Source: Amphibalanus amphitrite (taxonomy: Eukaryota > Arthropoda > Thecostraca > Balanomorpha > Balanidae). From it: a stretch of DNA of 64,000 nucleotides. The notes beneath the pieces were generated by a model that had not been told where the DNA came from, searched no databases, and was given only the letters and a program-made list of their open reading frames with translations. The position numbers and the translations under genes were made by a program. Positions 61,339 through 64,000 of this stretch are shown here, piece by piece; position 1 is the first letter of the stretch; each line of letters begins with the position of its first letter. The stretch lies in NCBI RefSeq assembly GCF_019059575.1, contig NW_024883451.1:24407-88406 (forward strand). Reading direction: 5' to 3'.

Positions 61339-63936
61339 AATGTAACGCTGGCGCGCTACATTTTTAACGCAAATTTTTCAACATTCTCTCATGGCGACGA
61401 CGGCGTGTGCACCGGGGTTTGGGCGCCGGCGCTGGCGTCACCGCACCGCCGCGCCGGCAAACAGCCCCCGGGCCACGCCGGACCAAAAGGGTACGGCCGG
61501 GGCGAGAGGGGACCCGGCCGTCAAAACAACCCGGGCGCAGAGGCGGTGGAAGGAGGAGAAGGAGGAGACCACGCGAAGACCAGGACGAACACCAGTACCT
61601 GAAGACGCCTCTGTCAGCCATGAGCAGCTGCACTGGGGAGCCGAGGGAAAACGAGGCCAGGGGGAGAGAAGAGGACAGTTGGGAGTCGGGAGTTGGAGTC
61701 TGGCTGGAGAGTTGACCATCGACGGCAGGAGGCCGGCCGGGCCGGACGGCCCGTGTGGCCGGACGGCCCTGCAATACAGGAGGAGAGAGAAGAGGACAGT
61801 CAGGGTTGAGGATTCAGCAGAGACGGGCCAAGGCGTCGGCTGGGCCCGGGCGGCCCTAACCGGCCGCACGGCCCGTCGGCCGGACGGCGCTACAGCACAG
61901 TTCTACCCGGGGACGAGTCAGAACAGCGGCTAGAGGAGGACCGAGCGGCGACAGCAGGACCCGATGGCCGGCAACCTTGAGTCACCAACAGCTTCAGCAG
62001 CCAACATCAGCCGGCTAGCTGCAACCTCACCATCAGATCAAGGTTTGGACAGGATCTGGTCGGGCGCTGGGCTGCTAACCTTTCGGTCCTTTTGCCCAGT
62101 TCCGACCCACTGATGTTTCTCTCTAAAAAAAAGGTTCCTTCTAATAATTGGTCTGGGCACAGTTAGGGGTTTATTTAGGATGTTTAAAATGTTAAACAAA
62201 AAGGGGGGGTGTATTCAACGGAAGCTGCGCTATCTGCTGTCTGATTCTGTAAATTGTCGACCACAATAATTTTCATAAATGCTTATAATTGGGTAGCCAC
62301 TAGCCATGTTTGGATATTGTGAATCATGAAGAAAAGGTTGGTAATTTAATCGGTGAGACTGTCATGGCTTTCAAGGGGATTGCATTTTTAACAATACTGT
62401 CCTGGATTTAACGTAGGGAATGTAACTTTTTGTCTGTCCTGGTTTCTTACATTTGTAAATACATAGCGTAGAAAATGTAAACACATTTTTGATGAGGATG
62501 TGTTGATGGTCGATCAATATGACGGGAAACCTAGGAATGCCACGGGGAAGCCGCGAGCGCGACAGCGAAACACGAATCTGACACTGTGTATTTAGGTGGT
62601 ATCTCTTTGCACTGTTTTATTAAACGTTTTTTTCCCAGAATCATTTGTTAGGAGATAATGTTTTCGCTACCTTTGGTATACATTGACGACGATATTCATT
62701 AGGAACTTCCAGCAGTTGATCGAGTTATTCCCGGCAAACATTAGAGAGCGACACCAATTCATTAGCTCTTTGTAGGCCTGAGCTACTTGTTCATTTCTTA
62801 TCCCTAGCAACCGACTATAGAATTGGGCACGCAGGCTGATAAATTCATGATTTGGTCCTTGTTAATGAACGGTTGCTGGTTAATTTAACGCATCCATTGT
62901 GATTATTCTTCGCTTCCGAAAGCATAAATATGTTTTGTCGTTGTTCTTCTTCTTTAGCTTAACGTCAACTGCTATTGTCCATTTATGTAGAAATAACTAG
63001 GATTTAATGAAATGGAAAACGACGCTTGTCTGTTACAATGATCATCGGTACTTTTCTCTCACAGGAGTATAAATGTTAAATTATTTACTTCGGCTAGCGT
63101 GCATCTGATATTCATTGTGTTGCTGTTCTTGCATACGATTTTAATTTTCTTTTCATGCCACGAACCGTCTCAGTCATGACGTATGACTTAATTAGGTAAC
63201 TGATAGCAATTGCGATCACCAACAGCCGACAAAGGATAGTGCTCCTCACTGACAAGTAATGAGCTCCAGCGCCCCAGTGACCGTCTCTCGCTCGGCGGCC
63301 GCGCTGCCGGTCCCATGTTTTCACGGCCAGCCGCCGCGCCGATTCACCCCTCGGAATGCGTAGTGGGGGAAGGACACGCAGGGGGGAGGGGACGCTCCGG
63401 CCAGACGGCGGCGCACAGTCGCCGGCCGGCCCGCTCGGCGCGGGGGCGCCCGCAAATGGCGGCCGGCGCGGTGTGAAGGGAGTGCGGGCCGCTGGACACC
63501 GAGCCGGATTGATGACGTCACCACCCTAACTACGGGTGGATTCATGTAAGATACAGAGTAGCGAAACGGGTTCCGATGTAGCATTTTATGTAGGATCAAC
63601 ACATTGAAAACAATATTATATTTGTGGTCAATTAGCTTACCCTATCATAATGAACCAATTTTATCCAATGTCATGAGTAATTAGTAAGAACAATTTTGAT
63701 CAAATTTAAAGTGAAATTATAAACTCGGTTGGAAATGTTAATAATTATCTTATCCCTTAGATTTGTTAGCAGCTAATCAGTGACGTTTGGCCATGTTACA
63801 AATAAACAAGGCAGAGGATAAACCCGGTCGGTCGCACCAATCAATCGGTATTAAGCACTATTGGTTTATGATCTGTTGGGTGCTGGTCTACTAGCTCTGA
63901 ATCTCTCTCCCTCTCTCTCTCTCTCTTCTCTCTCTC

Positions 63937-63974
<38 letters not shown>

Positions 63975-64000
63975 CTCCTCTCCTCTCCTCTCTCTCTTCT
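61339..64000. repeat. 2.6-kb near-identical duplicated block, copy 2, cut by the window edge
   Basis: Same as 42735 onward, in direct orientation 18.6 kb away. It starts at the same base and continues to a (TC)n tract that is more interrupted than in copy 1 (from 63902). Differences noticed by eye include A42894/C61498, a G-run shorter by two, a T-run shorter by one and a few substitutions. The right boundary lies beyond the window. Confidence 0.9.

Overview
The window looks like animal nuclear DNA, most likely from an arthropod and plausibly a crustacean. The evidence is spliced genes with GT/AG introns, a secreted protein with four pacifastin-type protease inhibitor domains (a family known from arthropods), and very dense transposons, minisatellites and (GA)n/(TC)n/(CA)n tracts. 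The species cannot be read from the sequence. Host-like DNA is GC-rich (many GGCCGG blocks), while several inserted elements are AT-rich.

Only two stretches look like host protein-coding sequence. One is a four-domain pacifastin-like inhibitor precursor on the minus strand (16070-17173), with a TATA box upstream and a poly(A) signal downstream. The other is a short minus-strand terminal exon (34125-34274) of a gene I do not recognise. No tRNA, rRNA or other RNA gene was found.

Most of the rest is mobile DNA, and many insertions can be proved from the window because target-site duplications (TSDs) flank matching terminal inverted repeats (TIRs). They fall into these groups. (1) TTAA-flanked elements: end of one at 1-546, 543-1339, 5882-6789, 22380-23557, 23989-24438, 41328-42507 and a damaged one from 49337. 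(2) hAT-like elements with 8-bp TSDs: 20668-22291, 29659-30089, 31660-31921, 38015-42686, 50747-50922 and 51115-51391. (3) TA-flanked elements with CACTG ends: 7146-8875 and a 6.2 kb element at 46528-52766 that contains a spliced gene. (4) A deleted mariner at 36204-37137. (5) A Harbinger-like foldback element at 5162-5589. (6) A full-length non-LTR retrotransposon (54385-59609) with an intact 1268-codon endonuclease/reverse transcriptase ORF, inserted in the leader of an LTR retrotransposon whose 5' LTR and primer-binding site lie at 53701-54347.

A block of about 2.6 kb occurs twice, nearly identical, at 42735 onward and 61339 onward. Both copies start at exactly the same base and run into a (TC)n tract. 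Tandem repeats include a 26-bp array (11931-12310), a 74-bp array with 14 units (13017-14054), and 29-37-bp arrays around 30-36 kb.

The best candidates for something undescribed are the 6.2 kb TA/CACTG element with its multi-exon gene, the retrotransposon with no recognisable ORF1 and two twin-loop hairpins in its 3' UTR, and the TTAA family that carries arrays of AGGTCA hexamers.
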